Shown in pieces: positions 7,422-16,748 of a DNA stretch of 64,000 bases. Positions within the stretch are counted from its first letter, which is position 1, and each line of letters opens with the position of its first letter. Made by a program: the position numbers and the translations under genes. Origin of the DNA: Flavobacterium pokkalii. GTDB taxonomy: Bacteria; Bacteroidota; Bacteroidia; Flavobacteriales; Flavobacteriaceae. Below the pieces are notes generated by a model. The model worked only from the letters and a program-made list of their open reading frames with translations. It made no database searches and had not been told where the DNA came from. The DNA lies in contig NZ_NASZ01000023.1 in the NCBI RefSeq assembly GCF_014596575.1, forward strand, positions 1 through 64,000, read 5' to 3'.

Positions 7422-9628
7422 TCAGACATCAGTAATTCGGTAGTTTTTACGATGTTTTCGGATAAATTTGTCATCCAAATCAATTGTTCAATAACCAATT
7501 GAGCTTCCTGCATTTTGATTTGATATGCTTCTTTGTCAATCAATTTGATTTGTTTTAATTCTTTGGAACGAATATTTTTCAACTCCGTTAGTCGTTGATC
7601 CAGTTCTTCATTGGACTGCGTCGGAGTGGAATCAGGATTACTGAGTAAATTCATAGCAAATTCTAAATTTCCCAGCACTTTATCCACCACCACATTGAAG
7701 GCTTTAGAAGCTTCGGTTGTTTTGTGTGACTGAATATAAGTTCCTAAAGAAGCAAGCGAAGACAATAAAGAATGGTTTAGTACCACTAATTTATAAACCT
7801 GGGGCAGTTTGTTTTGTTTGGATTTAGGTTCCTGAAGCATGCGCTGAAAAGAAGCCATTAAATTTCCAATTTCAATAAAAGCCTGTTTTCGAGCCAGTCG
7901 GTATTCGGTAGAAACTTCTGTTTTTTTATTATAGATAATCGAAATTTCCCTTAGATAATTTCTGTTGGCTTCAATTGCGCTTTCAATGTAGGCCGGAAGG
8001 CTTAAAAATTCCCAGGACGGCCATAAAAAATAATTAGCGAGCAAACACAGCGAAGCGCCCACAATGGTATCTAAAATGCGGTATTCAATCACATTACCGT
8101 TATCAGGAGCCAAAACACCGTAAATTAAAACCACATAAATAGTGATAAAGGTGGCGCCAATTTTATAATTGCTGGGATTGAAAGAAAAACCCAAAAGCAT
8201 GGCAATTATTGCCAGCGTACTAATTACATAAGAATCGTGAATGACCGAAAGTATTCCAAAAGCAATAACACCACCCAGTAACGTCCCAAAAATACGGTGA
8301 TACGTACGCTCATTTGTTTGTCCAAATCCCTGTTTCATAATCACTACAATGGTCAGGATAATCCAGTAAACATTTTCCAAAGGAAGAACTTTCCCAATCA
8401 TGTACCCTAATAAAATGGTAACGGTTATTCGCAGCGAATGCCTGAAAACAGTTGAGGAAAAGCTGAGGTTTTCTACAAAAGTACTCAGCGGATAATATTG
8501 GGGTTTTATGAATTTTTCAATGTCTTTGTCGCGTCCTTTGATTAAATCTTTCGAATTAATATTGTCTGTGTAAGCACGTTCTAAAGTGATGATTTTTTCT
8601 ACCTGCTTTTCGGCATAATGCAGCATGGTAATGAGCATTAATACTTCTTCCGAAGAAGATTTGGTCTTCAAGTCTTTTTTATAAGAAGTTATTGTTTCTT
8701 CAAAGTTGTGTAAATCTTCAATCAGATTGTGTTCGGAGGTATAAGCTTCGTGTTTTTCGATGCTTTGCGACAATAATTTTAAGCTTTTAGCCAAGCTGTA
8801 AGCCAGATTTTGATAGGTTTCCAGGGCTTTTGGATAGCTGTCAAATTTTTGATGTAATTTGTTATGGTCAAAAGAAGTAGCAATAGCCAGTTCTAATATT
8901 TCGACCAAAGAAATAAAACTGAGTAAAAATTTTCGGTTTTGTCCTGAAGAGCCTGATTTGGTTCGGTTGGTAATTAGAATTTCTCGAATATTTTCGTGTA
9001 AAATATTCAGTTCTACCTGAAGATGCAATTGTTTTTTAGTAATGGCTTTTCGGTTCGAATTAAGTTCCCATAAATCACCGCGTAATTTCAGGTATTTAGC
9101 CGTAAGTCGGATGCATTCGGCCATTTGCAATTCGACATAATGATTGGGTTTTATAAAGAAAAAAAGCAGTGAAATAATGGTATAAAATAATCCTCCGGCT
9201 AATAAAAGTCCGGCGTAGTGAAGCATTTCCCAACCCGAATTTAAATGTGCAAAAGCCAGCGAAAGCGACAATAAAGCCGAAAAAGAAACCATTGTAGCCC
9301 GTTGTCCGTACACTAAAATCATCGAAATACAAAAAATCAGTGTAATGAGTACCGGATAAAAAATCCACGCATAAGGGTAACACAAATTGATAATCAGATT
9401 GACTCCGGCAATGATGAATGAAGTCACTAATAATCCGTTGATTTTGTGTTTCAGATTACTGGGAATATCACTTGGAAAAGTAAAAAAAGCACCTAAAGCG
9501 ATGGTAAAACCAATTTGAAAATGATCAAAATAGGAAAATAATAATACGGGAAAAACGGCGGCAATGGTGACTTTCAAAGCATTACTGAAATTGGTACCGG
9601 AAATGAATTTCTGAATTTTTGAAATCAT
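7403..9628 (-). CDS. FUSC-family inner-membrane protein (YccS/YhfK-like)
   Basis: This 741-residue protein has two blocks of membrane helices (about residues 20-160 and 400-530), each followed by a long helical cytoplasmic region, the layout of YccS-type proteins. The segment LRITVTILLGYMIGKVLPLENVYWIILTIVVIMK followed by RTYHRIFGTLLGGV is the FUSC (fusaric acid resistance-like) signature. Family members are thought to be transporters, possibly aromatic acid exporters, but the substrate is unknown. It converges with mqo and shares its terminator sequence. The upstream gap to def (9629-9826) has no gene. Confidence 0.85.
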   Translation of the reverse strand: MISKIQKFISGTNFSNALKVTIAAVFPVLLFSYFDHFQIGFTIALGAFFTFPSDIPSNLKHKINGLLVTSFIIAGVNLIINLCYPYAWIFYPVLITLIFCISMILVYGQRATMVSFSALLSLSLAFAHLNSGWEMLHYAGLLLAGGLFYTIISLLFFFIKPNHYVELQMAECIRLTAKYLKLRGDLWELNSNRKAITKKQLHLQVELNILHENIREILITNRTKSGSSGQNRKFLLSFISLVEILELAIATSFDHNKLHQKFDSYPKALETYQNLAYSLAKSLKLLSQSIEKHEAYTSEHNLIEDLHNFEETITSYKKDLKTKSSSEEVLMLITMLHYAEKQVEKIITLERAYTDNINSKDLIKGRDKDIEKFIKPQYYPLSTFVENLSFSSTVFRHSLRITVTILLGYMIGKVLPLENVYWIILTIVVIMKQGFGQTNERTYHRIFGTLLGGVIAFGILSVIHDSYVISTLAIIAMLLGFSFNPSNYKIGATFITIYVVLIYGVLAPDNGNVIEYRILDTIVGASLCLLANYFLWPSWEFLSLPAYIESAIEANRNYLREISIIYNKKTEVSTEYRLARKQAFIEIGNLMASFQRMLQEPKSKQNKLPQVYKLVVLNHSLLSSLASLGTYIQSHKTTEASKAFNVVVDKVLGNLEFAMNLLSNPDSTPTQSNEELDQRLTELKNIRSKELKQIKLIDKEAYQIKMQEAQLVIEQLIWMTNLSENIVKTTELLMSEKKESH

Positions 9629-9826
9629 AAATTTTAGGGATTATACACAAAGGTATGAATTGTCGCATTTATCAATGGGATAAATACCTTTGTTTTTAGG
9701 ATTAAATTTTAAAAACACTATTTATTGTTAATCCCTTTTAAGCATTGTTTAAATTTTACTATTTTTGGCAATCCTAAATTTAGGATTTAAAGCTTTAAAA
9801 AGCTACTAATATTTAATACAACAACA

Positions 9827-10414
9827 ATGATTTTACCAATTGTAGGATACGGTGATCCGGTTTTGAGAAAAGTAGGAACGGAAATTACAGCCGAGTATCC
9901 TAATTTGAAAGAAACAATTGCCAATATGTATGAAACGATGTATAATGCATCCGGAGTAGGACTGGCAGCGCCGCAGGTAGGACTGGCCATACGTTTATTT
10001 GTTATAGACGCAACACCTTTTAGTGACGATGAAGATTTAGAAGCTGATGAGCAAAAACAATTAAAAGGTTTTAAACGTACTTTTATTAATGCAAAAATCA
10101 TCAAGGAAGAAGGGGAAGACTGGGCTTTTAACGAAGGCTGCCTGAGTATTCCGGACGTTCGTGAGGATGTATATCGTAAAGAAAGAGTAACTATTGAATA
10201 CTGTGAAGAAGATTTTGTGATGAAAACTGAAGTTTTCGACGGACTGGTAGCTCGTGTTATCCAGCACGAATACGATCATATTGAAGGAATTTTGTTTACC
10301 GATAAAATTTCTTCGTTAAAGAAACGTCTTATCAAAGGTAAACTAAAGAATATCATGGAAGGCAAAACGTTCCAGGATTACAGAATGCGTTTTTTTGGTA
10401 AAAAAAGTAGATAA
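9827..10414 (+). CDS. def: Peptide deformylase
   Basis: This 195-residue metalloenzyme removes the formyl group from nascent N-terminal methionine. All three family motifs are present: GVGLAAPQVG (residues 43-52), EGCLS (103-107, metal ligand Cys105) and HEYDH (147-151, ligands His147 and His151, catalytic Glu148). The insertion DDEDLEADEQKQ after motif 1 is common in Bacteroidota deformylases. A possible -7 element TATTTTTG is at 9760-9767. It is followed by DUF5606 and mazG on the same strand, a conserved neighbourhood in flavobacteria. Confidence 0.97.
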   Translation: MILPIVGYGDPVLRKVGTEITAEYPNLKETIANMYETMYNASGVGLAAPQVGLAIRLFVIDATPFSDDEDLEADEQKQLKGFKRTFINAKIIKEEGEDWAFNEGCLSIPDVREDVYRKERVTIEYCEEDFVMKTEVFDGLVARVIQHEYDHIEGILFTDKISSLKKRLIKGKLKNIMEGKTFQDYRMRFFGKKSR

Positions 10415-10497
10415 TCATTCTTTTTAAAGTCTTTTTGGTATCGTTTTTGAGCAATAGCCAAACAATTATAAGAATTCTTAAATAATAATTATATAAC

Positions 10498-10974
10498 ATG
10501 AATTTAGAAAAAATATTAGCGATTTCAGGAAAACCGGGTTTATATGTTTTAAAAGTGCAAACACGCACCGGTTTTGTCGCAGAATCATTGGTTGACGGAA
10601 AAAAAATCACGGTAAACTTGAGAAGCAATGTAAGTTTGTTATCTGAAATCTCAGTATATACTTATGAAGGAGAAAAACCGTTAAAAGAAGTAATGAACAG
10701 CATTGCTGAAAAAGAAAACAACGGTCCGGCTATTTCTCACAAAGAAGATGTAGCGGCTCAGGCGGCTTATTTTAAAGAAATTTTGCCAAATTATGACGAA
10801 GAGAGAGTATATGCTTCGGATATCAAGAAAATTTTAAACTGGTACAACACTTTACAGGCTAAAGGTTTGGTAACAACTGAAGAAGCTGTAGCCGAAGAAG
10901 TGGTGGAGGTAGTTGCTGCAGAAGCAGAAGCTCCGGCAGAAAAACCAAAAAAATCTAAAAAAGTAGCAGAATAA
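10498..10974 (+). CDS. DUF5606 domain protein
   Basis: This 158-residue protein begins MNLEKILAISGKPGLYVLKVQTR, the start of the Bacteroidota DUF5606 family. The N-terminal 60 residues resemble a small beta-rich fold (GLYVLKVQTRTGFVAESL). The middle contains YDEERVYASDIKKILNWYNTL, and the tail is acidic and alanine-rich, ending in a lysine patch (PKKSKKVAE). Function is unknown. Conserved placement between def and mazG suggests a housekeeping role. A strong hairpin follows the stop. Confidence 0.85.
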   Translation: MNLEKILAISGKPGLYVLKVQTRTGFVAESLVDGKKITVNLRSNVSLLSEISVYTYEGEKPLKEVMNSIAEKENNGPAISHKEDVAAQAAYFKEILPNYDEERVYASDIKKILNWYNTLQAKGLVTTEEAVAEEVVEVVAAEAEAPAEKPKKSKKVAE

Positions 10975-10993
10975 TTTTTGCTGAAATGTTATA

Positions 10994-11030
10994 AAATCCT
11001 GTGTTCTAAAGTGCTTAGAACACAGGATTT
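10994..11030 (+). terminator. Terminator hairpin between the DUF5606 gene and mazG
   Basis: A perfect 16-base inverted repeat (10994-11009 and 11015-11030, arms beginning AAATCCTGTGTTC) has a 5-base loop and is followed by CTTATTTTT. It should end the def/DUF5606 transcript 25 bases before the mazG start. Confidence 0.8.
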
Positions 11031-11055
11031 CTTATTTTTACACAAACTTCTTCTT

Positions 11056-11829
11056 ATGAATACAAGACAAAATCAATTGCAGGCTTTTGAACGATTATTG
11101 GATATTATGGATGATTTGCGCGAGAAATGTCCCTGGGATAAAAAGCAAACTTTGCAAACGCTCCGACATCTTACTATTGAAGAAACCTACGAATTAGGAG
11201 ATGCCATTTTAGATAATGATTTAAACGAAGTTAAAAAGGAATTGGGCGATTTGTTGCTGCATATTGTTTTTTACGCCAAAATAGGCAGCGAAACCAAGGA
11301 TTTTGATATTGCAGATGTTTGTAATGAGATTTGTGAAAAATTGATTCACCGTCATCCGCATATTTATGGTGATATAGAAGTAAAAGACGAAGAAGAAGTC
11401 AAACAAAACTGGGAAAAACTGAAACTTAAAGAAGGAAAAAAATCTGTTTTGGAAGGAGTTCCCAGAAGTTTACCGGCATTGGTAAAAGCCAGCAGAATTC
11501 AGGATAAGGTAAAAGGCGTAGGTTTTGACTGGGAAGAACCACATCAGGTTTGGGACAAAGTGCAGGAAGAATTAGAAGAACTGCAAGTTGAGGTGAAATC
11601 AGGGAATAAGGATAAAATAGAAGCCGAATTTGGAGATGTTTTGTTTTCGATGATTAATTACGCCCGTTTTTTAAAGGTTAATCCGGAAGATGCCTTAGAA
11701 CGCACTAATAAAAAATTCATCAAACGCTTTCAGTATTTGGAAAGTAAAGCTGGAGAATTAGGAAAATCTCTCTCTGATATGACTTTGGCAGAGATGGATG
11801 TTTTTTGGGAAGAAGCCAAAAAGCTTTAA
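11056..11829 (+). CDS. mazG: Nucleoside triphosphate pyrophosphohydrolase MazG
   Basis: This 257-residue protein has two all-helical MazG domains that hydrolyse (d)NTPs to NMP and pyrophosphate. The first has CPWDKKQTLQTLRHLTIEETYEL and KKELGDLLLHIVFYA, giving the EExxE...ExxD metal site. The second has EELEELQVEVKSGNK and EAEFGDVLFSMINYAR. ATG 11056 is chosen because the upstream open frame runs through the terminator hairpin and looks unlike the family. Length matches E. coli MazG. Confidence 0.96.
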   Translation: MNTRQNQLQAFERLLDIMDDLREKCPWDKKQTLQTLRHLTIEETYELGDAILDNDLNEVKKELGDLLLHIVFYAKIGSETKDFDIADVCNEICEKLIHRHPHIYGDIEVKDEEEVKQNWEKLKLKEGKKSVLEGVPRSLPALVKASRIQDKVKGVGFDWEEPHQVWDKVQEELEELQVEVKSGNKDKIEAEFGDVLFSMINYARFLKVNPEDALERTNKKFIKRFQYLESKAGELGKSLSDMTLAEMDVFWEEAKKL

Positions 11830-12291
11830 AAAAACAGATTTTATAAATCAGAATTTTGAACTTAAATGACGATAAAATTAAATGAGTCAAAGTTTATACT
11901 GAGTTTTTTCGGATGAATTTATTCTTAATTTTTCAAAAAATACTTTTGTGTTTTTGATGAAAGCCTAATTTTATAAAAAGGCTATTGTTTACAGATTTCA
12001 TCTTAAAGATTGTTGATTTTTTTAGTAAAAAAAATTAAGCGGGGAATAATTACTAATTTCCTAAGACAGCCGGTTATAGTACATTCTTATCGCTTCTTAA
12101 GCGGTAGATTGTTGTTTGTTAATATAACACCATTTTGATTTTTTCTTGAATTGTGGTATTGTTTTTTTGTTAATTTTAGTTTTAAAAGTTCCATTTTTGA
12201 AGCTAAAAACAGCTTGTAAATACTATAATCAGATATAAAACCGACTTAAATTAAGTAGCGTTTTTTATATCTAAAATACTCTTTTACATAC
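11830..12291. other. Intergenic stretch without a gene
   Basis: AT-rich, with stops in all frames over short distances. A TACTTTTG box at 11941-11948 resembles a -7 element but is far from the next start. No RNA gene or repeat was recognised. Confidence 0.5.
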
Positions 12292-13485
12292 ATGAAAAAA
12301 GTTAATTGCCTCGTTCTCATTTTTACAATTATTCCTTTTTTGGCGTTCAGCCAAATTAAAAATCGCATTTTTTTACCTAAATACGAAGCTTTGTTACATA
12401 CTGCTTTAGAAAAATCCGGAGACAGAAAAGACTCTTTACAATATTTTTTAAACACCGTGCCCAAAAAGCATTACGAAGGAGCTTCTTTTCTTATTGCTTA
12501 TATGCCCGAACGTGATTTAAAAACCTTATCCATCCCATATATTAGCGACCAAATTGAAGGGGCTTATAAAGCGAGAGAAGAGTTTTCATGGTGTGCTAAG
12601 TTGCCGGATTCCATTTTTTTTAATGAAGTGTTGTCCTACTATTGTTTTGATGAAAGGAGAGACAATTGGAGAAATGATTTTTATTTAAAATTTTCGTCAG
12701 TTGTCAAAGACTGCAAAGACATTCGTCAGGCTATAAAAGCGGTGAATGCTAACATCAGAGATATTTTATTAGTAGATTATAATATCAATCGCAGTATTGT
12801 AAATATTAGTCCGTTTCAATCTATAAAGGAAAAAATGGCTACTTGTACAGGTCTTTCTTTCCTGTTGGTTGATGCTTTTCGATCGGTTGGAATTCCTGCA
12901 AGAATAGCGGGAACTCCTATGTGGACCAATATGAAAGGAAATCACAGTTGGGTAGAAGTATGGGTTGATGGGCAATGGTATTTTACCGAATATTATTTTG
13001 AAGATTTAAACAAAGCCTGGTTTGTAGCCGATGCTGGAAGAGCTGATTTGTCCAATCCAAGACACTGGATTTATGCGTCTTCTTATAAACCAAAAGATAC
13101 TTATTTCAGATTAGAATGGGATACTCTTTCTAAAGCGATTCATGCAGAAAATGTGACTAAAAGATACATTGATTTGTATGAAAAAGAGAAAGTCTTAGAA
13201 AATTTAAAACCGGATGAAGTATGGATTAGCGTTCAGCTTTTTCAATCTAAATCGGATAAGGATTTAAAACGTGTTTCAGAAAAAATAGTGCTGGAAGAGG
13301 AGGGAAAACAAATAGACTTTGGGTATTCACCATCTCCTATAGACGATTTAAATAAATTTTTAAAGTTTAAAGTAAGCAAAAATAAATCGTACCAACTCCT
13401 TTATGCTGATAATAAAGGCAAGGAAAAACAGGCAGTTATCACAGTAAAAGACAAGGAAGAGTTATTTAAATTATATCAGGAATAG
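12292..13485 (+). CDS. Secreted transglutaminase-like protein
   Basis: This 397-residue protein has a signal peptide (MKKVNCLVLIFTIIPFLAFS). The core has the transglutaminase/protease-like triad: Cys in KMATCTGLSFLLVDAFRSVGIPAR, His in GNHSWVEVWVDGQWYF, and a following Asp in VADAGRAD. This matches Bacteroidota proteins annotated transglutaminase-like, which usually act as periplasmic or surface peptidases rather than cross-linkers. The region after about residue 270 is strand-rich with no recognised domain. A hairpin terminator follows. The substrate is unknown. Confidence 0.82.
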   Translation: MKKVNCLVLIFTIIPFLAFSQIKNRIFLPKYEALLHTALEKSGDRKDSLQYFLNTVPKKHYEGASFLIAYMPERDLKTLSIPYISDQIEGAYKAREEFSWCAKLPDSIFFNEVLSYYCFDERRDNWRNDFYLKFSSVVKDCKDIRQAIKAVNANIRDILLVDYNINRSIVNISPFQSIKEKMATCTGLSFLLVDAFRSVGIPARIAGTPMWTNMKGNHSWVEVWVDGQWYFTEYYFEDLNKAWFVADAGRADLSNPRHWIYASSYKPKDTYFRLEWDTLSKAIHAENVTKRYIDLYEKEKVLENLKPDEVWISVQLFQSKSDKDLKRVSEKIVLEEEGKQIDFGYSPSPIDDLNKFLKFKVSKNKSYQLLYADNKGKEKQAVITVKDKEELFKLYQE

Positions 13486-13503
13486 TTCCTGATTTAAAAA
13501 GAT

Positions 13504-13540
13504 AAAGGCTGTCCGAAAAGTTTTTCGAACAGCCTTTTTT
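13504..13540 (+). terminator. Terminator after the transglutaminase-like gene
   Basis: Arms AAAGGCTGTCCGAAA and TTTCGAACAGCCTTT pair with one wobble, followed by TTT. The T/A-rich flanks let it work in both directions, so it may also serve the converging gene at 13561. Confidence 0.8.
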
Positions 13541-13560
13541 CATTTTTTATACTGATTCAG

Positions 13561-13923
13561 TTATTTATCATCTTTAGTTGTTTCCACAGCAACCAAGTCT
13601 TGTTTGGCAGTGTTATTCCAAGGGCCATGATTTTTGTAAGCCGGTCCTGTTAATTGTTGTCTTTCAGAACCTGTAGTTTGTACCAGAACCAAATTTTCTT
13701 TAGAAGTGATTTTTCGTGGCTTTTGGTTTTTGTATGCAGGCCCCTGAAGAGCTACTTTATTACTTTCTGAATATACTTTTGTTGGCACGGCTTTGTGCAT
13801 CCATGATTTAAAGTTTTTATACGCAGGTCCTTTTAAATCACTTTGTTTTACATGGTTTTCTTCTTGTGCCATTGCGTTGAAAGATATTACTAAAAATCCT
13901 AAAATTAATGCTATTTTTTTCAT
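13561..13923 (-). CDS. Small secreted protein with three GPAYKN repeats
   Basis: This 120-residue protein has a clear signal peptide (MKKIALILGFLVISFNAMAQ). The mature part contains the hexapeptide GPAYKN three times, at residues 32-37, 61-66 and 93-98, each preceded by L-K/Q/T and spaced about 30 residues. Between repeats lie short basic or polar linkers with VPTK, ITSK and NTAK. No known domain was recognised. Regular spacing suggests three copies of a short structural or binding unit. It stands alone between a terminator and a two-component system. Function unknown. Confidence 0.75.
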   Translation of the reverse strand: MKKIALILGFLVISFNAMAQEENHVKQSDLKGPAYKNFKSWMHKAVPTKVYSESNKVALQGPAYKNQKPRKITSKENLVLVQTTGSERQQLTGPAYKNHGPWNNTAKQDLVAVETTKDDK

Positions 13924-14037
13924 GACTATTACTTTTTTATTGTTTTATACAAATTTACATTCAGTAACAGCCTTTTAGGATTATGTGAATTTACTCAATT
14001 CGTATCCGTATTTATACGGATATTGTTGTTTTTTGTG

Positions 14038-14670
14038 TTATATCAAATTCATTTTTGCTGCTTTTTTAATGAGTTCGGCGGTGTTTTTTACCTCTAACTT
14101 TTTTAAAATATTAGCGCGATGGGTTTCTATGGTACGGGAACTCACAAATAATTTTGTGGCAATTTCTTTTGTGGTTAAGCCCTTTGCAATTAAGCCTAAA
14201 ACTTCGGTTTCTTTATTGGACAAAATATTCTCACTGATGCTTTGTTCCGACATAAAGTTGATCATTTTTTCAGAGATTTCAGCACTGAAATATTTTTTGC
14301 CTTTAGCAACGCTTCTTATTGCGAATATTAATTCTGATTCGTCAGTGTTTTTTAGTAAGTAGCCGTAAGCGCCCATTTTGGCACATTTAGCAATGTAATT
14401 GCCGTCATCGTGCATGGAAATTACAATAGGTTTTATGTTGGAATTTAAGTTTTTTAACTGTTTTAAAACTTCAAAACCATCCATGTTAGGCATGGTGATG
14501 TCCAGTAATACAATATCGGCATCAAACGGACTGTTTATGAGTTCCATAAATTCCATACCATCTGCAACACTTTTCATTATTTTGATGTCGTCATGTTTTC
14601 TTAGGAGCTCAGCAAGTCCGTTTCTAAAAAGCTCATGATCATCGGCTATTATTAGTTTGATTTCTGTCAT
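14038..14670 (-). CDS. NarL/LuxR-family response regulator
   Basis: This 210-residue protein has a receiver domain with acidic pair D10/D11 (LIIADDHELFRNG), phospho-acceptor Asp57 (VLLDITMPNMDG) and a conserved Lys in YGYLLKNTDESEL. The C-terminal LuxR-type helix-turn-helix has NKETEVLGLIAKGLTTKEIATKLFVSSRTIETHRANI. Its start overlaps the end of the kinase gene by 4 bases (ATGA), so the two form a coupled operon. Target genes are unknown. Confidence 0.95.
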   Translation of the reverse strand: MTEIKLIIADDHELFRNGLAELLRKHDDIKIMKSVADGMEFMELINSPFDADIVLLDITMPNMDGFEVLKQLKNLNSNIKPIVISMHDDGNYIAKCAKMGAYGYLLKNTDESELIFAIRSVAKGKKYFSAEISEKMINFMSEQSISENILSNKETEVLGLIAKGLTTKEIATKLFVSSRTIETHRANILKKLEVKNTAELIKKAAKMNLI

Positions 14671-16322
14671 AATTCTATGGGTAATTCAATTTCAAAACTG
14701 CTGTTTCCGGGCATTGCATTGATAACAATGCTACCGTTACAAATTTCAACACGTTCTTTGATGTTATTAATTCCTAAACCTAATTTAACGGTATTGATGT
14801 CAAAGCCGATACCATCATCAAAATAAAACAAAGAGATAAATTCGTCAAATTCTGAAAGGGTAATTCGGATGTTTTTGGCCTGAGCATGCTTTAAAGAGTT
14901 ATTGATTAACTCCTGACAAATTCTAAAAAGGTTAATTGCCTGTTGGTTGGTAATATTAGAACCTTCCTGACGGGTTAAGTCTTCATATTCAATAGTTACC
15001 GTTGTCGATTTTTTCAGGCTTTCGATAAAATTGGTTAAGGTAACACCAATTCCAAAATCGTCCATAGAAGCCGGCATTAAGGCATTGGACATCAGTCTGA
15101 TTTCAGAAATAGTAGCATCCACTATTTTTTTCATTTCTGATTTTTTGACTTCATTTTCCACTCTGTTTTCAATGTAATGTTTCAAAGAAGTTAAATACGG
15201 ACCCACACCATCATGAAGTTCCCTCGCCAGGCGACGTCTTTCATTTTCTAAACTGTTTACCAGCATTCGTTTGGATTGAATTCGGGTGTTTTCTTCCTTA
15301 TTTCTAAATTCAATGAGTTTATCCCGCATCGCCAGAAGACTTTTTCCGAGTAAATCATTCGAGCTTTTAGGCTGAAAATCGGTGTTCAAATTCATTTTTC
15401 CAATATCATCCGAGAATTTTACAGCACCTTGTAAAGAAGCTTTCAAATTGGCTAAGGCATCAAACATTTCCTTGATTTCGCTGGAATTTTTGATAAATTG
15501 ATTGGTTTGATTATAGTCACCTTCCGCCATAATTCGGAGGCTTTTTTGCATATTTTTAATAGGATTGGTAATAATGCGTATCAAAAAAAGAGAAAGCATC
15601 ACCGCCAGTAAAAAGATGGCAAGCGTTAAAAAAATAAGTCTTTCCTTCAACTCTTGTAACGGAATTGTAACTTCATCGACATCCATTTCAGAAAGGATAA
15701 CCAATTTTAAATTCCGAATTTTGATGAGGCTGTACACGCTATATACATCAATTCCCCTGTAATCTTTAAAAACACCTCTGCCGTTTATTCCTTTAAAGGC
15801 ATTGTTGACTCCTTTCGTTTTTACCAAAAGAGTGTAAGGGATTTTGTTGGGGTAAAAGCGGGATTGCGAACGCATTCGGAAATCTTCGCCCACCAGATAG
15901 GATTCGCCGCTGTCGCCCATACCGGTGCGTTCCAGAAGAATTTTTTTGATTTTGTTGTAATCTAAAATTTTAATTTGGCGCCCTTTTTTTGTGTTAGCGA
16001 TAAAAGCGATGGTTGTTTTTTTAGCAACGTGGTAAGCTGTCAAGTCATAAATCCCAGTGCTGTTTTTAATGCTATCCGGAAGTTTTAATAGGGAAGTGTC
16101 AATATTTTGGTTTTGCCAATCGGAAGTTTCAAAACGTTCCCATTCTGATTTTAAAACATGTTCAATCTGGTTTTGTTTGAGTGTTTTAATCGAATTCAAT
16201 TGCAATAAAATACGATCGTTCAAAACGTTAGAAAACTGTTGGTACGAAGAAAAAGACAGTAATCCAATGACCAATGCGATTAAACTATTAATGATAATCA
16301 GAATTAGTGTTTTGATGTGCAT
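14667..16322 (-). CDS. Sensor histidine kinase (Cache-like sensor, HAMP, HisKA_3, HATPase)
   Basis: This 551-residue membrane kinase has TM helices near residues 5-25 and 230-250 flanking an extracytoplasmic region of about 200 residues that looks like a Cache sensor (GMGDSGESYLVGED). A HAMP linker (NPIKNMQKSLRIMAEGDY) follows. The phospho-acceptor is His370 in ERRRLARELHDGVGPYLTSL, the NarX/DesK-type HisKA_3 box. The ATPase domain has the N box ICQELINNSLKHA and G boxes FDDGIGFD and GLGINNIKERVE. It pairs with the overlapping response regulator. The ligand is unknown. Confidence 0.94.
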   Translation of the reverse strand: MHIKTLILIIINSLIALVIGLLSFSSYQQFSNVLNDRILLQLNSIKTLKQNQIEHVLKSEWERFETSDWQNQNIDTSLLKLPDSIKNSTGIYDLTAYHVAKKTTIAFIANTKKGRQIKILDYNKIKKILLERTGMGDSGESYLVGEDFRMRSQSRFYPNKIPYTLLVKTKGVNNAFKGINGRGVFKDYRGIDVYSVYSLIKIRNLKLVILSEMDVDEVTIPLQELKERLIFLTLAIFLLAVMLSLFLIRIITNPIKNMQKSLRIMAEGDYNQTNQFIKNSSEIKEMFDALANLKASLQGAVKFSDDIGKMNLNTDFQPKSSNDLLGKSLLAMRDKLIEFRNKEENTRIQSKRMLVNSLENERRRLARELHDGVGPYLTSLKHYIENRVENEVKKSEMKKIVDATISEIRLMSNALMPASMDDFGIGVTLTNFIESLKKSTTVTIEYEDLTRQEGSNITNQQAINLFRICQELINNSLKHAQAKNIRITLSEFDEFISLFYFDDGIGFDINTVKLGLGINNIKERVEICNGSIVINAMPGNSSFEIELPIEL

Positions 16323-16491
16323 GCTTTTCCGTTTTTTATAGATGTAAATATACTTCGTTTGTTCTTTTAAAAGAAACTTTCAAGTAATAGTTCAGTGATA
16401 TTTTCCGGAAAATGTTAGTAAAAAATAAGATTTCACCACAAAGTTGTCCTGTTGATGAATGAAGTTTTATTGAACTATAAAAATAGGATAG

Positions 16492-16714
16492 CACGCAGAT
16501 TTTGCAGATTTTTTATTATTATCTGCGTAAATCTCCCTAAATCTGCGTGAAAATAAAACAAGAAATCTTAACCATAACACCTGCCCACAATCTTGTCATG
16601 CTGACGAAGGAAGCATCTCATCAGAAGCATCTCATCAAGTAATGTTTAACGTACCGCATTACAAATGCTATGATTTGTTTTTTTGTATGTAGGCACTCGT
16701 TGCAAACGAGTGCC
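16492..16714. repeat. Cluster of dispersed palindromic intergenic repeats
   Basis: Three elements lie in the 426-base gap downstream of the HEPN gene. At 16492-16502 and 16539-16549 an 11-base inverted repeat CACGCAGATTT/AAATCTGCGTG. At 16595-16620 GTCATGCTGACGAAGGAAGC, also present near 28713 and 28903. At 16692-16714 the hairpin GGCACTCGTT-GCA-AACGAGTGCC, also near 29023 and 29765. No gene is seen in the gap. Confidence 0.75.
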
Positions 16715-16748
16715 AGTGGAGGACTAGTGAGGTGATAAGCTACCTCCT

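Noticed and set aside
9096-9383. 95-codon frame on the minus strand within the FUSC gene
   Set aside because: Out of frame with the FUSC gene and lacking any motif.
16595-16714. CRISPR-like repeat cluster
   Set aside because: The repeats are different units and not regularly spaced with equal spacers; no cas genes are near.
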